Part shown: positions 1 to 8,301 of the stretch, piece after piece
How the letters are laid out: every line of letters begins with the position of its first letter
Position numbering within the stretch: position 1 is the first letter of the stretch
Source of the DNA: Caballeronia sp. INDeC2
GTDB taxonomy: Bacteria; Pseudomonadota; Gammaproteobacteria; Burkholderiales; Burkholderiaceae
DNA: 64,000 nt
Reading direction: 5' to 3'
Assembly (NCBI RefSeq): GCF_023631325.1
Contig: NZ_JALQDG010000030.1
Span: 124,001 to 188,000 of the forward strand
Translations under genes and position numbers: made by a program
The notes under the pieces: model-generated
The model's input: the letters and a program-made list of their open reading frames with translations, nothing else
What the model was told of the DNA's origin: nothing
Databases searched by the model: none

Positions 1-1109
1 TGCGTGACTGTTTGCGTTCGACCGATCTGCTCGCGCGTCTAGGGGGCGATGAATTCGCCGTGCTGTCGCCGAATGCATACGTACGCGATGCGGTAGCGAT
101 CGCGAAGCGCATTCTCGCCGCGTTCGATCTGCCGTTTCATATCGAAGAGCATGTCGTGTTTTCGTCGTGCAGCATCGGCATCGTGAGTGCGGACAGTCAG
201 TTTCATACCGAGCCCGCCGATCTATTGCGCGATGCCGATACCGCGATGTATCGCGTGAAGAACGCTGGCCGCGATAGCTTCGTCGTGTTCAATCAGGAAC
301 TGCGACGCGAGGTGTCGGACCAAGTGGAACGCGAAGGCGCGCTGCGCAACGCGATCAAACGCGACGATGAACTGGTGCCCTACTTTCAGCCTATCGTCGA
401 TGTGAAGAGCGGTGAAGTCGTCGCACTGGAAGCATTGATTCGCTGGCGTCAGCCCGATGGCCGCCTCGTCGGGCCGGGCGAATTTCTGCCTTCGGTGGAA
501 GGCTTGAGGCTTATCGGCCGGCTCGATCTCTACATGCTCGAGCGCGTCGCCGCCATTCTTTCCAACGCGCATTTCGCGCACTGGCCGCCGGTGCATGTGA
601 ACTGCTCGAGCTACAGCATGACGCGCCCGGAATTCGCCGACGACGTGCTCGCGTTATTGCGGCGTTATCGCGTGTCGCCGTCGCGCGTGTGCCTCGAATT
701 GACCGAAGGCGCGCTCGTCGCCGAACCCGCGCTCGCACGCCGCACGATGCAGCGGCTTGCGGACAACGGCATGTCCGTCGTGCTCGATGATTTCGGCGCG
801 GGCTTTTCGTCGCTCAGTTATGTGCACCAGTATCAGTTCACCGGACTGAAGATCGACAAGTCGTTCATTCTCGAACTGACCGAAAGTCCGCGCAGCCGTG
901 CAATCGTGCGCGCGATCGTGCGCATGGCCGAATCGCTCGATCTGACGCTCGTCGCAGAAGGCGTCGAGGACGCGGCCACGCTCGCCGTGCTGCGCGACAT
1001 GGGCGCCGCGCAAGCGCAAGGCTATTTCTTCGACAAGCCGCTGCCGCTGGACGCGCTCACGCGCGCATCGCTTGCGCCGCGCTCGACGACGGCGAGCGCG
1101 GCGCTATGA
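1..1109 (+). CDS. GGDEF-EAL cyclic-di-GMP signalling protein, 5' end outside window
   Basis: This is the C-terminal part of a bifunctional diguanylate cyclase/phosphodiesterase. The reading frame is open to the left edge, so the start and any N-terminal sensor domain are missing. An intact GGDEF active-site motif lies at about nt 45-59, followed by an EAL domain with its EAL motif at about nt 429-437. Further conserved EAL pieces are the DDFGAGFSSL loop, the LKIDKSFI segment, VAEGVED and the terminal QAQGYFF. Because the GGDEF and EAL signatures are both intact, either activity is possible, and direction cannot be decided from the sequence. Such proteins set cyclic-di-GMP levels for biofilm or motility control. 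The next gene is convergent, and no terminator was recognised. Confidence 0.93.
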   Translation, partial: RDCLRSTDLLARLGGDEFAVLSPNAYVRDAVAIAKRILAAFDLPFHIEEHVVFSSCSIGIVSADSQFHTEPADLLRDADTAMYRVKNAGRDSFVVFNQELRREVSDQVEREGALRNAIKRDDELVPYFQPIVDVKSGEVVALEALIRWRQPDGRLVGPGEFLPSVEGLRLIGRLDLYMLERVAAILSNAHFAHWPPVHVNCSSYSMTRPEFADDVLALLRRYRVSPSRVCLELTEGALVAEPALARRTMQRLADNGMSVVLDDFGAGFSSLSYVHQYQFTGLKIDKSFILELTESPRSRAIVRAIVRMAESLDLTLVAEGVEDAATLAVLRDMGAAQAQGYFFDKPLPLDALTRASLAPRSTTASAAL

Positions 1110-1121
1110 GCGCATCACGCA

Positions 1122-1358
1122 TCAAGGCATGCCGCCCAGCGACGGCGAGATGATGCTGCCTGGTTCGCCCTTCGGCTCGCCGCTTTCATCGAACGCGGCG
1201 CGCGTCGAAACGGGCGCGTGATTCTTCGCGCACGTTTCGACCGTGTCGTTGCCGAGGCATTGCTGAAAGCCGTCGGCGGTGGCCTTCGCGTCGAAGGTAT
1301 AAATGGTGTCGCCGACCTTGATTTCGGTATCGGACACGCGGTCTGCTGCGATTGTCAT
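1122..1358 (-). CDS. Hypothetical protein, 78 aa
   Basis: This small acidic protein has no family I recognise. The ATG at 1358 was chosen because a GAGAGG-like ribosome binding site lies about 12 bases upstream; longer in-frame extensions read into the region in front of the divergent DUF2795 gene and have no better site. It has no obvious signal peptide or membrane segment. It has two cysteines, in a CLGNDTVETCAKN stretch, and a Gly/Pro-rich C-terminus. It is convergent with the GGDEF-EAL gene, ending 12 bases from it, and divergent from the DUF2795 gene. Function is unknown. Confidence 0.6.
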   Translation of the reverse strand: MTIAADRVSDTEIKVGDTIYTFDAKATADGFQQCLGNDTVETCAKNHAPVSTRAAFDESGEPKGEPGSIISPSLGGMP

Positions 1359-1478
1359 GTTGCGCCCTGCCTCTCTTTTCGTTGATCGTGGCCACAGGAC
1401 AGCATCAAGCGCGCCCGACGACGGGAACGCACGTTGCTGATTCGTAAGCGTTATCGTTGAATCGGAAAGGAGGCTCAA

Positions 1479-1712
1479 ATGGCACAGCATCCCGCGCATT
1501 CGCAGTATCATCGGCATCCGGACGAGCCGCCGCCGCAAGAAATCGCACGCGCGCTGAAGGGCGCCGACTATCCGATGGGCAAGCAAAAAATCCTTGCGCT
1601 TGCAAAAAGCAATGGAGCGGACGGCGAAGTGATGGCCGTGCTGAACAAGATGACGGACCATACCTTCGACAGCACGGATGCGGTGCTGCGCGAGGCAATG
1701 CGTGCGGAGTGA
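1479..1712 (+). CDS. DUF2795 domain protein, 77 aa
   Basis: This is a short soluble protein. Residues 20-75 resemble the DUF2795 family: a hydrophobic helix, the pattern YPMGKQKILALAKSNGAD, then a second helix ending in a Tyr/Phe-Asp-Ser segment. The family is common in Burkholderiaceae and actinobacteria and has no established biochemical role. The N-terminus is His/Pro-rich. The start is clear, because AAAGGAGG sits 6 bases before the ATG. It is transcribed alone between a divergent hypothetical gene and the pqqA peptide gene about 225 bases downstream. No function is inferred. Confidence 0.8.
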   Translation: MAQHPAHSQYHRHPDEPPPQEIARALKGADYPMGKQKILALAKSNGADGEVMAVLNKMTDHTFDSTDAVLREAMRAE

Positions 1713-1936
1713 TATGTGCGCTTTCCCAAACTATCTGATCATTGGATCCGGGTATTCCCTCATCGCTATAAATAAATTAAATGAACGCCGGTGCAATTTC
1801 CAATCGTGTAGTACACGTTATCGCGCTAGGATTAAAGTGCGTCGCTTTGGGATGCGCGAATTTGCACGGCGCCCGCAGCAGTTGAACCGCGCAATGGCCC
1901 GGCATCCGTCTGGCCAGTCATGCACAAGGAGGCTCT

Positions 1937-2011
1937 ATGAAGTGGGAAACCCCGAGTTTTACCGACATGCGTTTTGGCTTTGAAATCACGATGTATATCG
2001 CCACACGCTAA
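1937..2011 (+). CDS. pqqA: PqqA, PQQ precursor peptide (stand-alone copy)
   Basis: This encodes a 24-residue peptide beginning MKWETPSF and ending EITMYIATR. It has the hallmark Glu-x-x-x-Tyr of PqqA (Glu16 and Tyr20), the two residues the radical-SAM enzyme PqqE cross-links to build pyrroloquinoline quinone. Length and layout match known PqqA peptides. An AAGGAGG site at 1926-1932 fixes the start. A rho-independent terminator follows 18 bases after the stop, and the next gene is on the other strand, so this is a monocistronic pqqA with no pqqBCDE in the window. The PQQ-type sorbosone dehydrogenase at 18495 is a possible user of the cofactor. The peptide would need maturation enzymes encoded elsewhere. 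Confidence 0.88.
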   Translation: MKWETPSFTDMRFGFEITMYIATR

Positions 2012-2029
2012 AGTAAGGCGCAAATGACG

Positions 2030-2060
2030 AAACGGCCATAAAAATGGCCGTTTTGTTTTT
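2030..2060 (+). terminator. Rho-independent terminator of pqqA
   Basis: A perfect 10-bp stem (AAACGGCCAT with ATGGCCGTTT) closes an AAAA loop and runs into TTTTGTTTTT on the plus strand. It lies 18 bases after the pqqA stop codon. In the minus direction the hairpin has no T tract, so it probably serves pqqA and only weakly the convergent gene. Confidence 0.88.
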
Positions 2061-2080
2061 GAGGCGTATCAGTCAGGTCG

Positions 2081-2314
2081 CTATTTGCGCGGCAACGGTT
2101 CGGTATGTTTGTTCGCGGGATCGGGAACAGCCGCGTTGTCGTCATCGAAACCGCCCTTGCCCGCAACCTCGGGCGCACTGCCGGATCCATACGGCACTTC
2201 CGCTGTCTGATGCGGGTGCTGATCCAGACGGCGATTCTCCGGTTCTTTCTCCGCCGCATTCGGATTGGGCGCGGAATGCGGTTGCTCGTGACGCTTGTCT
2301 TCGGTATCGGTCAT
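2081..2314 (-). CDS. Hypothetical hydrophilic protein, 77 aa
   Basis: This is a highly charged, low-complexity protein rich in Asp, Glu, Pro, Asn and His, with no hydrophobic core and no recognised domain; it is probably disordered. A strong AAGGAGG ribosome binding site 6 bases before the ATG at 2314 makes expression likely. It is convergent with pqqA and upstream of the same-strand ectoine-pathway aminotransferase, but it starts a separate short unit after that gene's stop. Function is unknown. Small disordered proteins like this are often stress-related, which is speculation here. Confidence 0.65.
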   Translation of the reverse strand: MTDTEDKRHEQPHSAPNPNAAEKEPENRRLDQHPHQTAEVPYGSGSAPEVAGKGGFDDDNAAVPDPANKHTEPLPRK

Positions 2315-2396
2315 CGTCAGCCTCCTTCAGTCAATAGATCGAGGTTAGTTAAGCAACGCGCGTACCACTTCCACGCCCATGTACCAACACTGAAAG

Positions 2397-3815
2397 TTAG
2401 ATCGCTTGCGTCGACAGCGCCGAGCCGATAACTTCGTTCGCCACCGCATCCACCGCTTGTTTCACGATGCCGACGATTTCGGCCGCTTCCGCACGCGTCG
2501 TGACGAGCGGCGGCGCGAAGCCGAGGATGTCGCCATGCGGCATCGCACGCGCGATCACGCCGCGTTCGAGCGCCGCCGCCGATACCTTCGGACCGACCTT
2601 CAGCGCGGCATCGAAGGGCGTACGGGCGTCCTTGTCGGCCATGAATTCGAGCGCCGCGAGCATGCCCACGCCACGCACTTCACCGACGAGCGGATGCGCA
2701 TCGAATGCGGTGTGCAATTGCTGCTGAAGATAAGCGCCGACATCGGCGGCGTTCTGCGTGAGGTTCTCGCGTTCGAGAATATCCAGATTGGCGATGGCCG
2801 CGGCCGCGCAGATCGGATGGCCCGAATAGGTCCAGCCGTGGCCCATCGGACCGAATTCCTGCGAACCCTTGTCGATCACGTCCCACACCTTCTCGCCGAC
2901 GATCACGCCCGACAGCGGCGCATACGCGCTCGTCAGACCCTTCGCGACGGTGATGAGATCCGGCTTGATGCCGAAGTGCTGCGCACCCATTTTCGAGCCG
3001 AGACGGCCGAAGCCGCACACGACTTCGTCGGAAATCAGGAGAATGTCGTGCTTCTTGAGCACATCCTGGATCGCCTCCCAATAGCCTTGCGGCGGCGCGA
3101 CGATACCGCCCGTGCCCATCACCGGTTCGGCGATGAACGCGGCGATCGTATCCGCGCCTTCCTTCGCGATCAACTTTTCCAACTCTTCCACGCAATACGC
3201 AGTGAATTGCGCTTCGCTCATGCCGGCCGGCGCCTTGCGATACCAGTGCGGGCAAACCGTATGCTTCACGCGTTCGATCGGCAGATCGAAGTTCTGATGA
3301 AAGCTTGGCAATCCCGTGAGGCTGCCCGTCACGATGCCCGAACCGTGATAACCGCGCTCGCGCGAAATGATCTTCTTCTTGTTCGGACGGCCGAGAACAT
3401 TGTTGTAATACCAGACGATCTTGATTTGCGTTTCGTTCGCATCCGAGCCCGACATGCCGAAGTACACTTTCTTCATGCCTTCAGGCGACCAGTCGATGAT
3501 GCGCGATGACAATTCGATGATCGCATCCGTCGAGTGACCGACATACGTGTGGTAATACGCGAGCTTTTTCGCCTGCTCATAGATCGCTTCCGCGACTTCT
3601 GTGCGGCCATAACCGATGTTCACGCAATAGAGTCCCGCGAACGCATCGATATAACTTTTGCCCTGATGATCCTGAATGCGGATGCCCTTTGCGCCCGTGA
3701 CGATCTTGCCGGGCAGCGCGCCGCTCGCATGATCGTGCGCATGCGTGGAGGGATGCATGAAGTGCGCGCGGTCCTCGGCGAACAATTGTTCGAGCGATTG
3801 ATTCTGCTGGGTCAT
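2397..3815 (-). CDS. doeD: Class III aminotransferase of the ectoine pathway (DoeD/Atf type)
   Basis: This 472-aa PLP-dependent omega-aminotransferase is of usual family length. The Schiff-base lysine is Lys292 in the TVAKGLTSAY motif. Other fold-III landmarks are the GSDANET cofactor loop and the ISDEVVCGFGRLG segment. By sequence alone it resembles putrescine- or GABA-pyruvate transaminases. Its place at the end of the eutB-eutC-doeA-doeB-doeX-doeC series matches the atf/doeD position of known ectoine operons, where the enzyme removes the 4-amino group of L-2,4-diaminobutyrate to give aspartate semialdehyde. It lies 46 bases after doeC. An AAGGAG site precedes the ATG. The exact amino donor and acceptor are inferred; a general GABA/putrescine role is the alternative. 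Confidence 0.85.
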   Translation of the reverse strand: MTQQNQSLEQLFAEDRAHFMHPSTHAHDHASGALPGKIVTGAKGIRIQDHQGKSYIDAFAGLYCVNIGYGRTEVAEAIYEQAKKLAYYHTYVGHSTDAIIELSSRIIDWSPEGMKKVYFGMSGSDANETQIKIVWYYNNVLGRPNKKKIISRERGYHGSGIVTGSLTGLPSFHQNFDLPIERVKHTVCPHWYRKAPAGMSEAQFTAYCVEELEKLIAKEGADTIAAFIAEPVMGTGGIVAPPQGYWEAIQDVLKKHDILLISDEVVCGFGRLGSKMGAQHFGIKPDLITVAKGLTSAYAPLSGVIVGEKVWDVIDKGSQEFGPMGHGWTYSGHPICAAAAIANLDILERENLTQNAADVGAYLQQQLHTAFDAHPLVGEVRGVGMLAALEFMADKDARTPFDAALKVGPKVSAAALERGVIARAMPHGDILGFAPPLVTTRAEAAEIVGIVKQAVDAVANEVIGSALSTQAI

Positions 3816-3861
3816 ATGCTTCTCCTTGATTCGATGATGCGTGTCTTTGAGGATAGTTCTT

Positions 3862-5340
3862 TCAGGCCGCGCTCGTGAGCGGCAGGCCTAGATTGCCGAG
3901 GCAAAAGTATTTCGTTTCGACGAAGGGCTCGAAGCCTTCCGCGCCGCCTTCGCGGCCGAGACCCGATGCTTTCATGCCGCCGAATGGAATCGGCGCGCCG
4001 GTGAACTTCACACCGTTGACCGACACCATCGCGAAGTCGAGTCGACGCACGAGCTGGAAGATCGAATCGATGCGCGTCGCGCAGACGTATGCGGCGAGGC
4101 CGTACTCGGTGTCGTTCGCGCGTGTGACGGCTTCGTCGAGCGTATCGAACGGGGAAATCGCGGAGATCGGCGCGAAGTTCTCTTCGTCGTAGATGCGCAT
4201 GCCTGGTTTGGCATCGGCGACGACGGTCGGTTCATAAAACCAGCCGCCGAGCGCATGCGCATTGCCGCCCACGGTGATGCGCGCGCCTTGCGCTTTCGCA
4301 TCTTCGATACGCGCGACGGTCGCATCGAATGCGGCCTGATGCATGAGCGGGCCGACATCGACATCGGCTTCGAATGCCGTTCCCACTTTCAGCGCTTTTA
4401 CCGCTTCCGTATAGCGTTCGACGAATCGTTCATAGAGCGGACGCGCGACGAGAATGCGATTTGCAGCACAGCAATCCTGACCCGACGTCTGAAACTTCGC
4501 GCCCACCGCGACGCGCACGGCGTGTTCCAGGTCCGCATCTTCCGTCACGATGAAAGGCGCATTGCCGCCCAGTTCCAGCGCGAGCTTCTTGATGCCCGCC
4601 TGCGCCGCCGTCTTCGCGACGAGACCGCCGACGCGCGTCGAACCCGTGAAGCTCACGGCGCGCACACGCGTATCGCTGACGAGCGTTTCCATCGCCATTT
4701 GCGGTTCGCCGATGACGACGTTGAACACGCCCGGCGGAAAGCCGGCTTCTTCGGCGAGTTGCGCAAGCGCGATCGCGGAGAACGGCGTTTCGTGCGCGGG
4801 TTTCACGACGGCGGTGCAGCCCGCTGCGATGGCGGCGGCGGCCTTGCGCGTGATCATCGCGACGGGGAAATTCCACGGCGTGATGAGCGCGGCGACGCCG
4901 ACCGGCTCCATCAACGTGCCGAGATGCGCGCCGTCGATATGCGTGGGAATGGTGCGGCCCGTCAGACGCTTCGCTTCGTTCGCGAACCATTCGATGAAAC
5001 TTGCTGCATATGCGATTTCGCCTTTGGATTCGGCTATCGGCTTGCCTTGTTCGAGCGACAGAATACCCGCGAGGTCGGACTGATGACGCATGATGAGCTC
5101 ATGCCAGCGCAAGAGCAGCGCGCTGCGCTTTTGCTGCGGCATCCAGCGCCAGGATTGGAATGCACGGTCGGCGGCGTCGATTGCTTTTTTGATTTGCGAT
5201 TGCTCGAGCATCGGGACGTGCCCGATAACTTTTTGATCCGCGGGATTGGTCACTGCGATCGACGCTGCGCTGTCGCTATGGACCCAGCGGCCGTCGATAT
5301 AACAAAGCGATTTGAATAGAACGGGATGACCTAGCAGCAT
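3862..5340 (-). CDS. doeC: Succinate-semialdehyde-type dehydrogenase of the ectoine pathway (DoeC/Ssd)
   Basis: This 492-aa NAD(P)-dependent aldehyde dehydrogenase is of the GabD/SSADH type. It shows the FTGSTRVG nucleotide-binding motif, the ELGGNAPF motif with the general-base Glu, and the catalytic Cys290 in GQDCCAANR; a second cysteine directly follows. The ATG at 5340 was chosen because AAGGAG lies 6 bases before it; a GTG 18 bases upstream (5358) lies just before that site. In ectoine degraders the ssd/doeC product oxidises aspartate semialdehyde to aspartate, next to an AsnC-type regulator and an aminotransferase, exactly as seen here. Succinate semialdehyde oxidation is the other likely activity. 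It is separated from doeX by a 224-base G/T-rich gap, so it may have its own promoter. Confidence 0.87.
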   Translation of the reverse strand: MLLGHPVLFKSLCYIDGRWVHSDSAASIAVTNPADQKVIGHVPMLEQSQIKKAIDAADRAFQSWRWMPQQKRSALLLRWHELIMRHQSDLAGILSLEQGKPIAESKGEIAYAASFIEWFANEAKRLTGRTIPTHIDGAHLGTLMEPVGVAALITPWNFPVAMITRKAAAAIAAGCTAVVKPAHETPFSAIALAQLAEEAGFPPGVFNVVIGEPQMAMETLVSDTRVRAVSFTGSTRVGGLVAKTAAQAGIKKLALELGGNAPFIVTEDADLEHAVRVAVGAKFQTSGQDCCAANRILVARPLYERFVERYTEAVKALKVGTAFEADVDVGPLMHQAAFDATVARIEDAKAQGARITVGGNAHALGGWFYEPTVVADAKPGMRIYDEENFAPISAISPFDTLDEAVTRANDTEYGLAAYVCATRIDSIFQLVRRLDFAMVSVNGVKFTGAPIPFGGMKASGLGREGGAEGFEPFVETKYFCLGNLGLPLTSAA

Positions 5341-5398
5341 GTTTGTCTCCTTGCTCACAGCGTGTGTTCGCTTGGTTGATTCGATGCTTCTAGTTTAT

Positions 5399-5440
5399 GG
5401 GGCGTGTGGGCGAGGGTTTTTTTGTTTTCGCGGGGGAGGG
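5399..5440 (+). other. G-run tract in the doeC upstream region
   Basis: Five runs of three to five G lie within 42 bases on the plus strand. They sit inside a longer stretch (about 5390-5500) that is almost pure G and T. On the minus strand this is a C/A-rich untranslated leader upstream of doeC. The runs could form a G-quadruplex on the non-transcribed side, although one loop is 15 bases long. No hexamer promoter could be assigned with confidence. Confidence 0.4.
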
Positions 5441-5564
5441 TTGGTGTTTTTTCTGTTTGGGTTTGAGAGCGTTTGCGGATTTTTTGGGTGCTCGGGCTCC
5501 CGGGAAACGCGTATTCTTGTCGGTTTATTAGCAACACTACAGAATTCAACAACAACAAAAAACA

Positions 5565-6047
5565 TCACACTACATCATCAGCCCATCCCGGCGGCCCCTC
5601 AGCCAAGTCCTTTACAACCTTAGTGACGATATAAGTAAAGTACCTCTCGATCCCCAACTCCTCGACGAGCAGCGAATCGATGAACCGCTGATAGTGATCG
5701 ATATCCCGCGCCACGACGTGCAGCACATAATCCACTCCACCGCCGGTGGCATAACACTGCACAATTTCGGAAGCAGAGGAAACACGTTCCTCGAACCGCC
5801 GCATATCCTGCGCAGTATGACGCGAAAGCGTCACCTCCACGACGATGCGGCTGCCCTTGAACGCAGCCGTCCAATCGATATCCGCCCGATAACCCTTGAT
5901 AAGCCCACTGTCTTCGAGTTTCTTGACACGCTCCCACGCCGGCGAGATCGACAAATTGACCTCTTCAGCAAGACGCGATTTCGTAATGCGCCCATCCCGC
6001 GCAAGAATGCGCAGGATAGCCAGATCGTAGCGGTCGAGCTTGATCAA
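5565..6047 (-). CDS. doeX: Lrp/AsnC-family regulator of ectoine catabolism (DoeX/AsnC)
   Basis: This 160-aa regulator has an N-terminal winged helix-turn-helix (about residues 5-50) with the family pattern LDRYDLAILRILARDGR, followed by an Lrp-type RAM ligand-binding domain. It starts one base after the doeB stop codon, so it is translated in the same operon. In Halomonas the doeABX operon encodes the same type of regulator, and in marine alphaproteobacteria it is asnC in the eut cluster. A diaminobutyrate-derived intermediate is the expected effector by analogy. It precedes doeC and doeD in the same direction and may control them, since a long gap separates them from it. Confidence 0.88.
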   Translation of the reverse strand: MIKLDRYDLAILRILARDGRITKSRLAEEVNLSISPAWERVKKLEDSGLIKGYRADIDWTAAFKGSRIVVEVTLSRHTAQDMRRFEERVSSASEIVQCYATGGGVDYVLHVVARDIDHYQRFIDSLLVEELGIERYFTYIVTKVVKDLAEGPPGWADDVV

Positions 6048-6048
6048 A

Positions 6049-7071
6049 TCACACGCTCACGGCAATGTTGCGTTCGACGATATCCGCGACCACGGCCACG
6101 GTATCGCCCGTTTGCACGAGGCCCGGAAAATGCCGCGCCGCCAGCAACCCGTCACGCTTCGCGCGATATTCCACCGGCGCCGCGCCCGTTCGCGCGATGT
6201 CATACACACGAGCGAGAACGTCGCCCGCTTTCACCATATCGCCGAGATCGCGACACATTTCGAGCAGGCCCGCATGTTCGCTCGTCGTGTAGCAGGAGCC
6301 ATCCGGCATGTCGAGCAGCGTCGTCGTGCGCGCTTGCCCGCGCGTCACGTCCTTCTCAAGGATGCCCGCATACGCAAGAAAGCCGTGCACGCCGCGTTGC
6401 GCAACCGCGACGCTCTTTGCGGTCGATGAGCCCCCACCACCCAGTTCCGTCGATACGAACACCTTGCCCGCCTCCTCCGCCGCGCTGTCATAGAGACCGA
6501 TGCTATCGAGCTCCAGCATGCGCATCGAATACGGCGCGCCGAACGCGCGCATCGCGGCTTCGCAACGCGATTGCTGCGTCCCGTCGTTCAGCACGTGTAT
6601 CGCCGCGAACGGCAGGAAGTCGAGCGTGCGGCCGCCCGCGTGGATATCGAGCACGTAATCGGCGAGCGGCAACAGATGACGCTGGAAGTAGTCCGCGATC
6701 TTCTCCGTCACCGTGCCGTCCGGCTTGCCGGGAAAGCTGCGATTCAGGTTGCCCGCATCGATCGGCGATGTGCGCGAGCCCGCGCGAAACGCGGGATAGT
6801 TCATGAACGGCACGATAATCACGCGGCCATTCACGTCGCTCGCCTTGAGTGTCGATGCGAGCTTCGCCAGCGCGATCGGCCCTTCGTATTCGTCGCCGTG
6901 ATTGCCGCCCGTGAGCAACGCCGTCGGCCCGTCGCCGCGCTTGATTACCGTGACCGGAATCATCACGGCGCCCCACGCCGAATCGTTGCGCGAATACGGC
7001 AGCTTCAAGAAGCCGTGCTGTTCTCCATCGGCGTCGAAGTCGACGGTCGGGCTGATCGGTGACGCGCGCAT
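6049..7071 (-). CDS. doeB: N-acetyl-L-2,4-diaminobutyrate deacetylase (DoeB/EutE)
   Basis: This 340-aa enzyme belongs to the succinylglutamate desuccinylase/aspartoacylase zinc hydrolase family. The metal site is visible: GGNHGDE (His58 and Glu61) and a later DIHAGG histidine. It removes the acetyl group from N-alpha-acetyl-diaminobutyrate, the product of ectoine ring opening, to give L-2,4-diaminobutyrate. It starts four bases after doeA stops and ends one base before doeX begins, which indicates tight translational coupling. The ATG at 7071 is the first good start after doeA. Length and neighbours fit DoeB closely. Confidence 0.93.
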   Translation of the reverse strand: MRASPISPTVDFDADGEQHGFLKLPYSRNDSAWGAVMIPVTVIKRGDGPTALLTGGNHGDEYEGPIALAKLASTLKASDVNGRVIIVPFMNYPAFRAGSRTSPIDAGNLNRSFPGKPDGTVTEKIADYFQRHLLPLADYVLDIHAGGRTLDFLPFAAIHVLNDGTQQSRCEAAMRAFGAPYSMRMLELDSIGLYDSAAEEAGKVFVSTELGGGGSSTAKSVAVAQRGVHGFLAYAGILEKDVTRGQARTTTLLDMPDGSCYTTSEHAGLLEMCRDLGDMVKAGDVLARVYDIARTGAAPVEYRAKRDGLLAARHFPGLVQTGDTVAVVADIVERNIAVSV

Positions 7072-7075
7072 CGTG

Positions 7076-8290
7076 CTACTCCTTCACGAACAATTTGCGA
7101 GGCGTGTTGCAGAAGGTCTCGACGCCGGTGTCCGTAATCAGGATGCTCTCCGTGATTTCGAGGCCCCAGTCGTCGAGCCACAGGCCCGGCATGAAGTGGA
7201 ACGTCATGCCGGGTTCGAGGACGGTCTTGTCCCCGGGACGCAAACTCATCGTGCGCTCGCCCCAGTCGGGCGGATAGCTCGCGCCGATCGGATAACCGCA
7301 ACGGCTATCCTTATCGATGCCGAACTTGCGCAGCACGGCGAAGAACGCATTGGCGATGTCCTCGGTCTTGTTGCCCGGCTTCGCCATAGCAAGGCCCGCT
7401 TCGATGCCTTCGACAACCGCCTTCTCGCCTTCGATGAAATGCTGCGGCGGCTTGCCGAGATACACCGTGCGCGAGAGCGGGCAGTGATAACGCCTGAAGC
7501 ATCCGGCGATTTCGAAGAACGTGCCCGCGTTCGCGGTGAAGGCCGAGTCGTCCCATGTGAGGTGCGGCGCGGCGGCGTCGGAACCGGTCGGCAACAGCGG
7601 CACGATCGCGGGATAGTCGCCGCCATAGCCATCGGCGCCGGTAATGCCCGCCTCATAGATCTGCGCGACGAGATCGCTCTTCTTCATGCCCGGCACGACC
7701 TTGTCGAGAATGCGCGCATGCATCCTCTCGACGATACGCGCCGCGACACGCATGTATTCGATCTCGCGCGGCGACTTCACGGCGCGCTGCCAGTTGACGA
7801 GCGCGGTGGCATCGACGAACTTCGCGTCCGGCAGATGTTGCGTCAACGACGCATACGCCTTCGCGCTGAAGTAGTAGTTGTCCATCTCCACGCCGATGCG
7901 CTTCTTGTTCCAGCCGCGCGCCGCGATCACTTCGGTCGACAGGTAATCCATCGGATGACGCACCGGCGACTGCACGTAATGATCAGGATACCCTACGATA
8001 TCGTCGTGCGACATGAACACCGTACGCTTCGCGCCGTTCGCGTCCTGGCCGCGGCCGTACCAGACCGGGTCGCCATCCATCGCGAGCAGCACGCATTGAT
8101 GCACGTAGAACGACCAGCCGTCGTAGCCGGTGAGCCATGCCATGTTGGTCGGATCGGTCACGATCAGCAGATCGATGCCCGCCTTCTCCATCGCACGCCG
8201 CGTCTTCGCGATGCGCGCGTCGTACTCGCCGCGCTCGAACGGCAGACGTACCACGGGCGCCTGCCCCCTCTCTTGCATGAATTCGGACAT
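7076..8290 (-). CDS. doeA: Ectoine hydrolase (DoeA/EutD)
   Basis: This 404-aa protein has the creatinase/M24 pita-bread fold: an N-terminal domain with the DPTNMAWLTGYDGWSFY segment and a C-terminal domain with DGYGGDYPAI, EIAGCFRRYHCP and a terminal GLEITESILI strand. DoeA opens the tetrahydropyrimidine ring of ectoine to acetylated diaminobutyrate. The ATG at 8290 has GAGGGG a few bases upstream; a second Met four residues later is the alternative. It follows eutC by 11 bases and precedes doeB by four. Identification rests on family resemblance plus the fixed gene order eutB-eutC-doeA-doeB. Confidence 0.93.
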   Translation of the reverse strand: MSEFMQERGQAPVVRLPFERGEYDARIAKTRRAMEKAGIDLLIVTDPTNMAWLTGYDGWSFYVHQCVLLAMDGDPVWYGRGQDANGAKRTVFMSHDDIVGYPDHYVQSPVRHPMDYLSTEVIAARGWNKKRIGVEMDNYYFSAKAYASLTQHLPDAKFVDATALVNWQRAVKSPREIEYMRVAARIVERMHARILDKVVPGMKKSDLVAQIYEAGITGADGYGGDYPAIVPLLPTGSDAAAPHLTWDDSAFTANAGTFFEIAGCFRRYHCPLSRTVYLGKPPQHFIEGEKAVVEGIEAGLAMAKPGNKTEDIANAFFAVLRKFGIDKDSRCGYPIGASYPPDWGERTMSLRPGDKTVLEPGMTFHFMPGLWLDDWGLEITESILITDTGVETFCNTPRKLFVKE

Positions 8291-8301
8291 CGTCCCCTCT
8301 A

